A DNA stretch of 64,000 nt from Neglectibacter timonensis (GCF_900048895.1 NZ_LT160640.1:1442758-1506757), one strand, 5' to 3'; counted from the first letter of the stretch, positions 1-8,350 are shown. The notes: generated by a model not told the origin, from the letters alone. Numbers and translations are program-made.

Positions 1-179
1 GGTGGCTGATCGATCTCATAGTGCTATTATGTAAACCGAATCCTTATTTTGTTTAAATGCAAACTATCTTTCACTCCACAGCGCGCATCTGTATAAAAAC
101 TGGAAGGCGGTTTGATCAATTATTTGCCGCCCAAATACCGGCCCGATTCTCTGCAGCTGAGGTTTGATTCTTGAATCCC

Positions 180-231
180 AAAAAGTGCCTTTGAAACCGG
201 TTGTTCACCGCCAGTTTCAGAGGCACTTTTC
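180..231 (-). terminator. Intrinsic terminator after the DUF89 gene
   Basis: Long inverted repeat with AAAAGTGCCT on the left, AGGCACTTTT on the right, and a second paired segment (TGAAAC/GTTTCA) inside. It lies about 40 bases downstream of the DUF89 stop codon on the minus strand, and the T-rich end reads correctly for that strand. It is symmetrical enough to work both ways. Bases 1-179 hold no gene that I can support. Confidence 0.75.
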
Positions 232-272
232 CTGTGGACTTTTAAAGCTATTTAACGGCAGCTTTCCCCGTT

Positions 273-1151
273 TCAGCGAATTTTCTGATTCTTTTCATTG
301 ACAAAAACGCCCCGGAACTGTTCTAAGCCGAAACGCTGGGTAAACCACTGGCATTTACACAGAAACAGGTAATAAACATTAAGGCCGCAGCCATGAAGGG
401 TTTCAAAATTCCCCTGTCCCTTGGAAACGATCACATCCGCTTCCTCCAAAGCAGCGTGCGCCTCCGGACAGATTCGGGAAAGCTCTGTCCCCGCAATCCC
501 CGTTCCGTTGGGAAGGATACGGAACTCCTCTGTAAGGCCTATCTCCTCCGTGTCCTCCAAGGTGACGTCGTTGAGCACCTCGCTCCCCCGCACCAGCACA
601 GTGATGGAAAGTGATGGGTACTGCCTGCGGATTTCACGGAGAAGCAGCCGGTCCAGCACAATTTCCCCGCAGTTATCCGCACAGAACGCCAGACGCGACG
701 CTTTCGCCAGGTCGGCGCGGAATGCAGCATACTCGGCGGCGTCCACCTGTTCTTCAGAGGCCCTTTTGAGCAGACTGTCCAGTTTTTCATCGTCCACACT
801 GCCCATAGCGCCAAAATCGATGTAATTCCCCACCCTGGAAAAACGGAGCGCCGCCAGCAGGGGATCGGCAGATTTTTCTATCTCCTGGGAAATCCCGGCC
901 TCCCTCCGCAAAAGTTCCCCATTATACCTGCGCTTCAACTCCCGGAAGCTGTAGGGTTTCCCAAAAAAGCGTTCGTGCAGAAGGCTGAGCTGCTCCGTTA
1001 CCACCGGGGCGGAATCCTCTTCCCGCGCATTGGCGACGGTTCGGAGAACTTCTCGGAAAAAAGCGGATTTTTCCTCTTCCCCCGGCAAATTTCGGATGGC
1101 CTCTTCCTGCCGGCTGACCATACAGGCCATGCAGGAGGCGCTGAGCTTCAT
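273..1151 (-). CDS. DUF89 (ARMT1-like) family protein
   Basis: Putative metal-dependent phosphatase of the DUF89/ARMT1-like family, 292 residues. The start MKLSASCMACMVSRQ carries the Cys-rich N-terminus usual for bacterial members. Mid-protein CADNCGEIVLD matches the family D-N-x-G-E metal and phosphate site, and VSKGQGNFE near residue 240 is the second family signature. The frame is open 28 codons further upstream, but the ATG at 1151 overlaps the stop of the preceding metallo-hydrolase gene (ATGA), which argues for translational coupling and for this start. The family is linked to removal of damaged phosphometabolites; the substrate here is unknown. Confidence 0.85.
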   Translation of the reverse strand: MKLSASCMACMVSRQEEAIRNLPGEEEKSAFFREVLRTVANAREEDSAPVVTEQLSLLHERFFGKPYSFRELKRRYNGELLRREAGISQEIEKSADPLLAALRFSRVGNYIDFGAMGSVDDEKLDSLLKRASEEQVDAAEYAAFRADLAKASRLAFCADNCGEIVLDRLLLREIRRQYPSLSITVLVRGSEVLNDVTLEDTEEIGLTEEFRILPNGTGIAGTELSRICPEAHAALEEADVIVSKGQGNFETLHGCGLNVYYLFLCKCQWFTQRFGLEQFRGVFVNEKNQKIR

Positions 1152-1777
1152 CTGCCGGCTCCATAGGTGAGAAGCGCGGTCTGCCGCTCCATCCCCTTGA
1201 TGATGGAGATGGTATCCCCGGGATACCTGACCCACTTCCCGCAGAGCTCCAAAAACTCTTCCACGCCGGAGATGGGCTTCAGGCCAAAGGTTTCCGAACG
1301 GTAGTGCATGGGAAGGATCACAGTGGGCCGAAGCTCCTCCGCAATCTCCCAGGCCCCGGCAGCGTCCACTGTGTAAAAACCGCCCACCGGCAGCATCGCC
1401 GCATCCAAACCCTGCAGCTGCTTTTTCTGCTCCGACGTCAGCTCACAGCCGATATCCCCAAAATGGGCAACCTTAATCCCGCCGGCCTCCAAAACATGGA
1501 TTTTATTTTCCCCGCGGAGCGCTCCCTCCTGATCGTCGTGGTAGGTGGAAATCACCGTAACCTGAAAGGGGCTCTCTTTTTTCTCCCGGGGCAGCCGCAC
1601 CCCGGCAGTATAATTATGGTCGTGGTGGCCGTGGCTGCAGAGCACCTCGTCCGCCTGTATGTCAATATCGGCACAGCCCGGCACGCTGCCGGGTTCAAAG
1701 GGATCCAACACAATGGAATAGTCCTCACAAGTAACCTGGAAGCACGCATGCCCCAGCCAGCGCAGTTCAATTGCCAT
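1148..1777 (-). CDS. UlaG-like MBL-fold metal-dependent hydrolase
   Basis: Small one-domain metallo-beta-lactamase-fold hydrolase of 209 residues. N-terminal IELRWLGHACFQV and DYSIVLDP are typical of the UlaG-like/YfiR group, followed by the metal-binding CSHGHHDHNY motif (HxHxDH type) near residue 48, a downstream AHFGDIG segment and a late PMHYR motif. No signal peptide, so probably cytoplasmic. It is the first gene of a two-gene unit with the DUF89 gene (4-base overlap). The natural substrate cannot be read from the sequence. Confidence 0.85.
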   Translation of the reverse strand: MAIELRWLGHACFQVTCEDYSIVLDPFEPGSVPGCADIDIQADEVLCSHGHHDHNYTAGVRLPREKKESPFQVTVISTYHDDQEGALRGENKIHVLEAGGIKVAHFGDIGCELTSEQKKQLQGLDAAMLPVGGFYTVDAAGAWEIAEELRPTVILPMHYRSETFGLKPISGVEEFLELCGKWVRYPGDTISIIKGMERQTALLTYGAGR

Positions 1778-2055
1778 GACAGATCATCCTTTCCGTTTTT
1801 CCCGGGAACGAGGGACCCCCAAGGCCGCAGAGCCGCCTGAAGCCCGCACAGGGTTCCTTCCGGTTTTTTTAAGTATATCACAGAAACCTTTATTGTACCA
1901 GACAGCAAGTAAGGGAAAGTAAATTTTTCAGATAATATATTTCTCCCGAATCATTTCAGAAAAGTTTTATCTCTTTCTATAAATTGTTTGTATCTTTTAG
2001 AAATAATTTATATTTATCAAAAAAAATTAACAAATTTTACAATTTTTATTTTTTA

Positions 2056-2084
2056 TTTACAAATCCCGGATCATGTGCTATAGT
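2056..2084 (+). promoter_or_regulatory. Sigma-A-type promoter for the membrane protein at 2195
   Basis: TTTACA (2056-2061), a 17-base spacer and TATAGT (2079-2084), in a very AT-rich stretch. The rest of the 1778-2194 gap is AT-rich; it must also hold the divergent promoter of the MBL hydrolase gene, for which I see only a weak extended -10 (TGATATACT near 1874 on the minus strand). Confidence 0.6.
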
Positions 2085-2105
2085 GAAAGGCAAGAGGTGA
2101 TACCA

Positions 2106-2141
2106 ATGAATCGTTTGAGGGGACGGATTATTAACATATAG
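2106..2141 (+). CDS. Possible 11-residue leader peptide
   Basis: ATG at 2106 is preceded by AAGAGGTGAT at a normal spacing and opens an 11-codon frame (MNRLRGRIINI) that ends in TAG, between the promoter and the membrane-protein gene. The good ribosome site is the only support. It could equally be a chance frame in a 5' UTR. Confidence 0.2.
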   Translation: MNRLRGRIINI

Positions 2142-2194
2142 ATTCCATAGACAACGACGAATATTGGGAAGTCTATTTTTAAGAGGATCCCACG

Positions 2195-2641
2195 ATGAAA
2201 ACTCAAAAAGCGCCAGACAGAAAAAAGAGGTTCTCAATATTCCTGCTGGTTCTCTGCTTGGTGGGATATGCCGTTTTCGCGGCTACCCGATACAGCGGCT
2301 ATTCCACCTATGTTCCCTTCACCGGGCAAATCTTCCGGCTAAAGGCCGGAGAGGTGGAGAGTGTCCGCATCACAAACGGGTCCACCGGCGTTACCTGTAA
2401 CTACGCCGAGGGAGAGGAAGGCTTTTCCGACCTGCTGGACACGCTGAACTCCCTTCGCTACTGGGCCTGGATTCCCGACCCTCCCGTGGCCAGGGGCGGG
2501 TACGAATACGTCCTTTGGATTCAGACCGGCGGGGAATCTGTCGGTTTTCAGTTTACTTCCAGATCAATTTTGGTGAGGGGCATTTGGTACCAAGTCAGGG
2601 GGCCTCAGCTGGGCCGACTGGCGGAGCTGGTGGAAAAATGA
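2195..2641 (+). CDS. Small membrane-anchored or secreted protein, unknown function
   Basis: 148 residues. A basic N-terminus (MKTQKAPDRKKR) is followed by one hydrophobic segment (residues about 13-31), then an approximately 115-residue domain outside the membrane with several Trp and Tyr and an even mix of strands. No lipobox and no recognised domain. GAGGATCCCACG before the ATG is a workable ribosome site. The gene stands alone, with a promoter at 2056-2084 and a terminator after it. Function not recognised. Confidence 0.7.
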   Translation: MKTQKAPDRKKRFSIFLLVLCLVGYAVFAATRYSGYSTYVPFTGQIFRLKAGEVESVRITNGSTGVTCNYAEGEEGFSDLLDTLNSLRYWAWIPDPPVARGGYEYVLWIQTGGESVGFQFTSRSILVRGIWYQVRGPQLGRLAELVEK

Positions 2642-2652
2642 GTAATCTTCCA

Positions 2653-2700
2653 ATAAAAAAAACGACGGGCGCAGGCTTTTGTCTGCGTCCGTCTCCCTCC
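2653..2700. terminator. Bidirectional terminator between convergent genes
   Basis: GACGGGCGCAG pairs with CTGCGTCCGTC. A run of eight A on the left gives a strong T tract for the minus-strand gene at 2720-3010; a weaker T run on the right serves the plus-strand gene ending at 2641. Confidence 0.7.
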
Positions 2701-2719
2701 GTTTTTCCGGGATATCCGT

Positions 2720-3010
2720 TCAGGGATGCTTTTCTCCGGAGGCCTCTATTACCGACTCCGCCGCCTCCTTGGCATTTTTGCTGTGCCGGTGCAGCAGCGC
2801 CTGCACGCTGTCGTCCGCATCCTCCATCTCCCTGGGAATCTCCATGGGTGAGAGCTGCTGATAGGACTCCAGCTCGGCATTGTTGATGGGCACGCGGTAC
2901 ATCAGCCCCGTACACTCGTTGGCCGACGCCACATTGGAAATGTCCGGAAACATTTCCGGATCCGGCGTTTCATGCTCCCGGTAATTTATCTTTTTCCCTG
3001 TATCTTCCAT
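2720..3010 (-). CDS. Small acidic conserved-type protein, unknown function
   Basis: 96 residues from MEDTGKKINY. The frame continues further upstream, but the ATG at 3010 is preceded by GGAAGGAGTG at about 10 bases, which decides the start. The protein is acidic and hydrophilic with no membrane segment. Notable pieces are PDPEMFPDISN, TGLMYRVP and a helical C-terminal half rich in Ala, Glu and Lys. I do not recognise the family. It is expressed alone and convergent with the membrane protein at 2195. Confidence 0.6.
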   Translation of the reverse strand: MEDTGKKINYREHETPDPEMFPDISNVASANECTGLMYRVPINNAELESYQQLSPMEIPREMEDADDSVQALLHRHSKNAKEAAESVIEASGEKHP

Positions 3011-3149
3011 TGCTGCTTCACACTCCTTCCCCGTTATTTTTCGGCGCCGGGCAAATAAATATACCTGGCGTTTTTTTGGAAAGGTAGTAATCAAAAAGAT
3101 TGCAGCATAACAATGAAACGGAATTTTCTGTTTTTTCGGGAAAGGTACG

Positions 3150-3644
3150 GTGAAGAAAGTGATTAACAGTTATACACAGGCCTTTGCGCACCGGCTTTCA
3201 GGACGGGCAAACGCATGGGCGGCCATCCGCGGCGGTCAGGAATACCCGCGGCTGCTGGGGACCGTAAAATTTTTTCAAACCCAGGCCGGGGTCCTGGTCC
3301 TTGCGGAAATCCACAATCTGCCCTATGAGCAGGGCCCCTGCGAAAACAGCGTTTTTGGATTTCACATTCATGAGGGGCGTTCCTGCGACGGTATGACCCA
3401 GGAAGAATTTTCGGCGGCAGAGGGCCACTTTAACCCGGACGGCTGCCCCCATCCGGCGCACGCGGGGGACCTGCCTCCTCTATTTGCAAACCACGGCTAC
3501 GCGTGGAGCGCCTTTCTTACCAGCCGTTTCACCATTCGCCAGGTTTTGGGGCGCACTCTCATCATTCACGGGAGTCCGGACGATTTCACCACCCAGCCTG
3601 CCGGGAACTCAGGCAAAAGAATCGCCTGCGGTGAAATCCGCTGA
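3150..3644 (+). CDS. Cu/Zn superoxide dismutase family protein
   Basis: Superoxide dismutase-like protein of 164 residues. The whole ligand set of the Cu/Zn family can be seen: FGFHIHEG (two Cu His), GHFNP (bridging His), HPAHAGDLP (Zn His and Asp) and IIHGSPDDF (last Cu His). The C-terminus TQPAGNSGKRIACGEI and the disulfide Cys pair (RSC and IACG) are also present. It starts at GTG, with GGGAAAGG four bases upstream. No signal peptide, which is unusual because bacterial SodC is normally exported; this cytosolic type occurs in Firmicutes. A perfect terminator follows. Confidence 0.9.
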   Translation: MKKVINSYTQAFAHRLSGRANAWAAIRGGQEYPRLLGTVKFFQTQAGVLVLAEIHNLPYEQGPCENSVFGFHIHEGRSCDGMTQEEFSAAEGHFNPDGCPHPAHAGDLPPLFANHGYAWSAFLTSRFTIRQVLGRTLIIHGSPDDFTTQPAGNSGKRIACGEIR

Positions 3645-3653
3645 AAAAGGAGA

Positions 3654-3687
3654 CTGCGGCAGAGGATTCTCTGCCGCAGATTTTTTC
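3654..3687 (+). terminator. Intrinsic terminator after the SOD gene
   Basis: CTGCGGCAGA pairs with TCTGCCGCAG around a 6-base loop, followed by TTTTTT. Confidence 0.85.
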
Positions 3688-3772
3688 ATTCCGATCATAA
3701 GGATTTTTCCATTCTGAAAAAGGAAAATACTCCATGCTCCGGGGAGACTCCTGAACACGGCAAAGCCGCTTT

Positions 3773-5239
3773 TTATCCTCTGGGGTACTGTTCCCGCAAT
3801 TTCGAAATCAAGCCTGCTCTAGGCGTACCTTCCAGACGCTTGATATAGGACTCCAGCATACCGCGGCAGTGCTCCGGGCCGCCTTCCCGCATCACGGTCC
3901 AGAGGGGATCCTCCGCATAGTCGGACTTTTTCATCATCTCATCTGTCCAGTCCAGCACGATTCTGGCGCCCTGGGCACAGAGTTCCGGATGCTCCTCCGC
4001 CAAATTGTGCTGCTGGTGGGGATCTTCCTTCAGGTTGAACAGCATCTCCCGGGGAAGCAGATGATAGCCTCCGTGTATTGTGCGCACATAGAGGTAATCC
4101 CCAAACCGGGCGCTGCGCTGGCAGACATGGCAGCACTGGGTGAGCACCACGCTCTCTCTGGCGCAGTCCTCCCCTTCCAGCAGGGTTCCGGCATAGGAAA
4201 CCCCATCGTAATCATAATTGCCCGCAATTTTCGTTCCAAGAAGCTCCTGCACGGTGGGGAGAAGATCCACATTGTCATGAAGGCCCCTGGCGACAAAGTT
4301 CTTTTTGGCTCCCGGCCATTTGATGATCATGGGAATGTGGCAGGTGGGTTCGTCCGCCGTGGCATGCTCGCCGTAAATGCCCAGCTCTCCCATGTTTTCA
4401 CCGTGGTCCGAGGTGATGATGACAGCCAGATCATCCCCATAGAGGCCTTTTTTCTTCAGCAAGTCCAGAATCTGCGCTATATTGTCGTCCGTATAGCGGA
4501 CACCGCAGTCATACTGGTCGATCATGTCCTTCATGTCCGCCATGTTTTCCAGCCTGCCGGGATGACGCGGGAACTGGGGCGAGGTGGAATCGTCCCACAT
4601 GGCAATTTCGTTGGCGCTGTGCGGCCCCACATGCATCAGGTGCTCTGAAAACACCTCCTCCGTGATCCACGGGGCCGGCAGCGGTTCGTCCGCAAAGGGA
4701 TTCCCAAAGGATTCCGGCGCCCTGTAAGGGGTGTGGGGATCCCAGAAATGGACATGCAGGAACCAGCTGTCCTGATCCCCGTTGCGCTCGATCCAGTCCA
4801 GCACGTGAGGAGTTACTGCTTCAGCGGACTCCCCGCCGCGGCCGCCCACGTTAAAGCACTCGTTGAAGCCTGCATTGAACCACCAGGCGGAATGGCGCTC
4901 CGCAAAGGTGGAAAAGGACACGGTGTGCATTCCTGCTCTCCGGAACTGCATGAACAGGCCGTTTTCGCTGCAGTCGTCGGTGAAATGACGGCTCTCCCCC
5001 TGCAGGCGCAGGTCTGCGGCTGTGCCGCCGTGGCCCACCACCCCGTTGCGGATGCCGTACCTGCCCGTGATCAGGGAGGCACGGGAGGGCAGGCAGGGCG
5101 CGTTGGGACAGTAATAGTCCTCAAAACGAACCCCTTCCGCTGCAACGGAATCTATGGCCGGAGAGGTATTGCGTCCGTAGCCGTAGCATCCCAGATGGTC
5201 GCTGCGCAGGGTGTCGATATCGAACATGATAACACGCAT
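3773..5239 (-). CDS. Sulfatase (type I, Cys-type)
   Basis: Sulfatase of 488 residues that hydrolyses sulfate esters. N-terminal DIDTLRSDHLGCYGYGRNTSP supplies metal-binding Asp residues; NAPCLPSRASLITGRYG carries the C-x-P-S-R motif with Cys49, which must be converted to formylglycine. Further on are FLHVHFWDPHTPY and IITSDHGENMGELG, the second metal site, then the C-terminal subdomain with LFNLKEDPHQQHNL. AAAAGGAG lies nine bases before the ATG. No signal peptide, so a cytoplasmic enzyme acting on imported sulfated sugars is likely. No anaerobic sulfatase-maturating enzyme is in this window. It lies 93 bases downstream of a second sulfatase. Confidence 0.93.
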   Translation of the reverse strand: MRVIMFDIDTLRSDHLGCYGYGRNTSPAIDSVAAEGVRFEDYYCPNAPCLPSRASLITGRYGIRNGVVGHGGTAADLRLQGESRHFTDDCSENGLFMQFRRAGMHTVSFSTFAERHSAWWFNAGFNECFNVGGRGGESAEAVTPHVLDWIERNGDQDSWFLHVHFWDPHTPYRAPESFGNPFADEPLPAPWITEEVFSEHLMHVGPHSANEIAMWDDSTSPQFPRHPGRLENMADMKDMIDQYDCGVRYTDDNIAQILDLLKKKGLYGDDLAVIITSDHGENMGELGIYGEHATADEPTCHIPMIIKWPGAKKNFVARGLHDNVDLLPTVQELLGTKIAGNYDYDGVSYAGTLLEGEDCARESVVLTQCCHVCQRSARFGDYLYVRTIHGGYHLLPREMLFNLKEDPHQQHNLAEEHPELCAQGARIVLDWTDEMMKKSDYAEDPLWTVMREGGPEHCRGMLESYIKRLEGTPRAGLISKLREQYPRG

Positions 5240-5332
5240 AAAAACAACTCCTTTTTATTACAACCCCAGGCCTGCAGGGCGCAGGACCTCCAGGGCGGAT
5301 TTTACAGTACCGGATTTCGGCTGTGCTGCCTG

Positions 5333-6694
5333 TCAGCCCGCATCGGATTTATCATAAAGGGCTACAATATAGGGATGATTCTCGTCGTATTCCGTGAGCG
5401 GCTTGGGATCAGGAACACACAGGCAGGGGCGGATCTCCGAACCCGAAACGCCGCCGCACTCGTCTCCCAGCCGCCCTGAGAGCTCCCGGGCACGCGCTTC
5501 CAGCTCCGCTGCGATTTCCGGTTTTTCCTGATAAAGATCATGGGCTTCGCCGATATCCGTTTCCAGGTCGTACAGAGCAGGATTGGGCTTTCCTTCCAAT
5601 GTTCTGTGCAGCTTCCACCTGCCCGACCGGTAGGCGGCCAGGTTCTTATCCCGGTAATAGAGCATTTCCTTTCTGACCGGTTTGTCCTCCCCCAACAACA
5701 GCTCTGAAACGTCCACACCGTCAATGGGACCGCCCTGCAGGGGCATTCCCAGTATGGAAGCAAAGGTGGGCAGCAGGTCAATGTTGGAAGCCATGTTTTC
5801 CACCACCGCCCCCTCCTTTACATGCCCTTTCCAGTGAACGATAAACGGCACACGCATACCGCCCTCCCAGACGGTAAATTTTGTGCCCCGCAGCGGCGCA
5901 TTGCTGGCGCCGTGATCCCCGCGGGAGCCGTTGTCGGAAGTGAAGATCACCATGGTATCCTCATAAAGGCCCAAGCGCTTTAGTTCCGCCACCAGCGCCG
6001 CCACCGACCAGTCCACACTGGCCATGCATGCGCCGAAGTCCCCGTTTTCCGAAGACGTGACAAAATGGTGGGCGGCATACAGCGGAAGGTGGACATGCAT
6101 CTGGGCAAAGTACAGGAAGAAGGGGGTATCCTTGTTCTTACGCATAAAGCGGATGCACTGCTCCACATAACGTTCCGTCAGGCTTTCCTGGTCTGGCTGC
6201 TGCTCGATCACCTCGTCTCCGGACACCAGCGGCAAGGGCGGCATCTGGAGAAAGTTCTTATCCTTCCTCTGCTGCATTCCCATATCATTGCTGTAGGGAA
6301 GACCGTAATAATCGTCGAATCCAAATCTGCAGGGCAGGCTTTCCGGCTGATCCCCGCAATGCCATTTTCCCACAATCATCGTGGCATAGCCCGCGTCATG
6401 AAACATCTGCGGCATGGTGTACTCAGCCGGATTCAGGCCGTAGGGCTCGCCGGGAAAGAGCACCCGGGTAATGTCCACCCTCGTGGGGAAGCAGCCCGTC
6501 ATCAGCGACGCCCGGGAAGGGGAACAGACCGGGGATGCCGCATAAAAAGAGGTAAAGCGCACCCCCTCTTCAGCCAGTTTATCGATGGTAGGGGTGTGAT
6601 TGACTTTCGAGCCATAGCAACCCAGGTCGCCGTAGCCCATATCATCACAGTTGATGAGGATCACATTGGGTTTTCGTTCCATATTGCTGTTCAT
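5333..6694 (-). CDS. Arylsulfatase-type sulfatase
   Basis: 453 residues, closer to the classical arylsulfatase A group: NVILINCDDMGYGDLGCYG, then SPVCSPSRASLMTG with the formylglycine site C-x-P-S-R at Cys57, IVGKWHCG (Lys-x-x-His) and VIFTSDNGSRGDHG. Two starts are possible, ATG at 6694 with AAAGGAAG directly before it, and ATG at 6682 (MERKPNV) at a more normal distance. No signal peptide. It is followed by the other sulfatase and preceded by a hairpin and the sulfatase remnant, so the three probably descend from one sulfatase-transporter operon. Confidence 0.92.
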   Translation of the reverse strand: MNSNMERKPNVILINCDDMGYGDLGCYGSKVNHTPTIDKLAEEGVRFTSFYAASPVCSPSRASLMTGCFPTRVDITRVLFPGEPYGLNPAEYTMPQMFHDAGYATMIVGKWHCGDQPESLPCRFGFDDYYGLPYSNDMGMQQRKDKNFLQMPPLPLVSGDEVIEQQPDQESLTERYVEQCIRFMRKNKDTPFFLYFAQMHVHLPLYAAHHFVTSSENGDFGACMASVDWSVAALVAELKRLGLYEDTMVIFTSDNGSRGDHGASNAPLRGTKFTVWEGGMRVPFIVHWKGHVKEGAVVENMASNIDLLPTFASILGMPLQGGPIDGVDVSELLLGEDKPVRKEMLYYRDKNLAAYRSGRWKLHRTLEGKPNPALYDLETDIGEAHDLYQEKPEIAAELEARARELSGRLGDECGGVSGSEIRPCLCVPDPKPLTEYDENHPYIVALYDKSDAG

Positions 6695-6707
6695 CTTCCT
6701 TTCTCAG

Positions 6708-6730
6708 AACCGGCGTTTCGCCGGTTTTTT
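6708..6730. promoter_or_regulatory. Hairpin just upstream of the sulfatase ribosome site
   Basis: AACCGGCG pairs with CGCCGGTT around TTT. The T run lies on the plus-strand side, so on the minus strand it is an A tract, then the hairpin, then the ribosome binding site of the sulfatase gene. It may be a 5' UTR structure or mark the end of the decayed upstream gene. Confidence 0.5.
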
Positions 6731-6740
6731 CCGTTTCAAA

Positions 6741-7078
6741 TCACCTTCGAGGAACCACGTAAGAGGTATGCAGGAACCAGCACAGCAGCTCTTTCTCCAG
6801 TTCCGCCTGCACCTCCCGAAGCTCCGGAGCCCCCGTTGCATTTTTGAGTTCCTGTGGGCCGGCCTCCAATCATAGAGTTCTCTTTTCCATTTGGTATACG
6901 CCGCTAATTATACCGGCTGCTGCGTAAGACGCTTTCAGAGACCTCCTGCTGCCGGCGCATTTTCAGATAGTAATGGGGATCAGACCGGCGGCTGAAAATT
7001 CGATGTGGCCGCCGGATTTCCATAGGAGGAAAGGCTGGAAGCGCGCATCTCGTCCGGGGAGAAAATCACAGAATGCAA
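6741..7078 (-). pseudogene. Decayed sulfatase remnant
   Basis: Pieces of one sulfatase gene remain in several frames. At the 5' end, 7078 to about 6980 reads LHSVIFSPDEMRASSLSSYGNP, the family N-terminus, and soon hits a stop. The next pieces belong to the C-terminal part: DPHYYLKMRRQQE then SVLRSSRY and a stop, KWKRELYD, and after a one-base deletion LEAGPQELKNATG and finally ELLCWFLHTSYVVP near the stop at 6741. The central catalytic domain is gone. AAAGGGTGA upstream and the position right after the chromate-transporter gene suggest it was once translated in that operon. There is no open frame of useful length. Confidence 0.75.
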
Positions 7079-7094
7079 GAAGAATCACCCTTTC

Positions 7095-7676
7095 TCAGTT
7101 TAGAGCCTGCTGAATCAAAAAAGCAGCTCCGCCCAGAACGCCAGATCCCAGCATCACCGTGATGGGGCTGGGCTTCCACTTGCGCAGTACGAAAAAGCAG
7201 CCGAGCACCAGCACAGCGGAGATCCAATCCGGAATTCGGAACCCGCTGCTTAAGCCCGCTTCTCCCCACAGGGCCAGCAGCAGCATGTTGACCCCGGCGC
7301 AGGCAATCAGCGCTACCACCGCCGGCCGCAGGCCGCTGAGAACTCCGCTGAATACCGGCTGGGAACGGAATTTGAAATACACCTTTGCCAGCAGTGTGAC
7401 GATGAGAAAGGAGGGAAGCACACAACCGAAGGTGGCAATCAGCGCCCCGGGCAGGCCCGCCACACGGATGCCTACAAAAGTGGCCGCATTGACGGCGATA
7501 GGTCCAGGAGTCATCTCCGCTATGGTCACCAGATCGGTAAACTCTGTCAGCGTCAGCCATTGGTGCAGGTCTACTACCTGAGACTGGATCAGCGGCATGG
7601 CGGCCATTCCGCCGCCAAAGCTGAAAAGCCCCACCTGGGCAAAGCTCCAGAACAGCTTAAGAAACACCAGAATCAC
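7095..7676 (-). CDS. Chromate transporter family protein, second half
   Basis: 193-residue CHR-family membrane protein with about five or six hydrophobic segments. The N-terminus VGLFSFGGGMAAMPLIQSQVV and the internal TPGPIAVNAATFVGIRVAGLPGAL are the family signatures. It corresponds to one half of a full-length ChrA; short CHR proteins usually come as an adjacent pair that work as a heterodimer, and here the partner overlaps by 4 bases (ATGA). Known members export chromate, sometimes with sulfate exchange; next to sulfatase genes a role with sulfate or another oxyanion is plausible but not shown. Confidence 0.88.
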   Translation of the reverse strand: MILVFLKLFWSFAQVGLFSFGGGMAAMPLIQSQVVDLHQWLTLTEFTDLVTIAEMTPGPIAVNAATFVGIRVAGLPGALIATFGCVLPSFLIVTLLAKVYFKFRSQPVFSGVLSGLRPAVVALIACAGVNMLLLALWGEAGLSSGFRIPDWISAVLVLGCFFVLRKWKPSPITVMLGSGVLGGAAFLIQQALN

Positions 7677-8251
7677 TGCAGCTTCCCCCTTTTCGCATCC
7701 GCTATGGCGCGCAGGGCTCCGAAAAGGCCGCAGGCCAGAATGACAAAGATTACATTGACGCCGAATGCCCAGGCCGCAAGGAAAGCCGCCGCCATCACCA
7801 GAACAGAAGAGATACGCTTCTCCTTAAAAACGCCTCTCCCCATGGTGTAGACCACGTCGGCAATCACGGCGACCACGCCTGCCCGCATCCCCTTGAGCAC
7901 CGCGGCTACCACAAGGCTTTCCCGAAAAGCCGTATAGAACAGCGAAATCACGGACAGCACAATCATGGGGGGCAGTATGGTGCCCAGGACCGCTGTCAGC
8001 GCCCCGGGCAGACCCGCCACCCGGTATCCCACCAAAACTGCGGCATTCACCGCTACCGCTCCCGGCGAGGATTGGGCTATGGCGGTAAAATTGAGCATCT
8101 CCTCCTCTTCCAGCCAATGAAGCTCCTCCACAAACTTCCTCTTCATCAGCGGGATAATCACATATCCCCCGCCAAAAGTAAACGCACTCAGGCCGAAGGA
8201 TGATAAAAAAAGCTTTCCATATACATTTTTATCCGCTTTCATAAAAGCCAC
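7673..8251 (-). CDS. Chromate transporter family protein, first half
   Basis: 192 residues, multi-pass membrane protein. AFTFGGGYVIIPLMKRKFVEE and SSPGAVAVNAAVLVGYRVAGLPGAL are the CHR signatures. It is the first gene of the CHR pair, divergent from a LysR regulator across about 100 bases. The two halves share the FGGG and PG-x-x-AVNAA motifs in the same order, as expected of the inverted-topology half proteins. AGAAAGGGTGGCTTTT precedes the ATG. Confidence 0.88.
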   Translation of the reverse strand: MAFMKADKNVYGKLFLSSFGLSAFTFGGGYVIIPLMKRKFVEELHWLEEEEMLNFTAIAQSSPGAVAVNAAVLVGYRVAGLPGALTAVLGTILPPMIVLSVISLFYTAFRESLVVAAVLKGMRAGVVAVIADVVYTMGRGVFKEKRISSVLVMAAAFLAAWAFGVNVIFVILACGLFGALRAIADAKRGKLQ

Positions 8252-8350
8252 CCTTTCTGAAAACAGTATACCGCTTGTAAATCCATATGTAAAATAGTAT
8301 AATTTTATAAAATATATATCGTTTTACCTATGATTGAAAGAAGTGGTTTT

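Noticed and set aside
6708-6730. Plus-strand terminator of an unseen gene
   Set aside because: No plus-strand gene ends nearby. It is more likely part of the minus-strand 5' UTR or a leftover of the decayed sulfatase gene.
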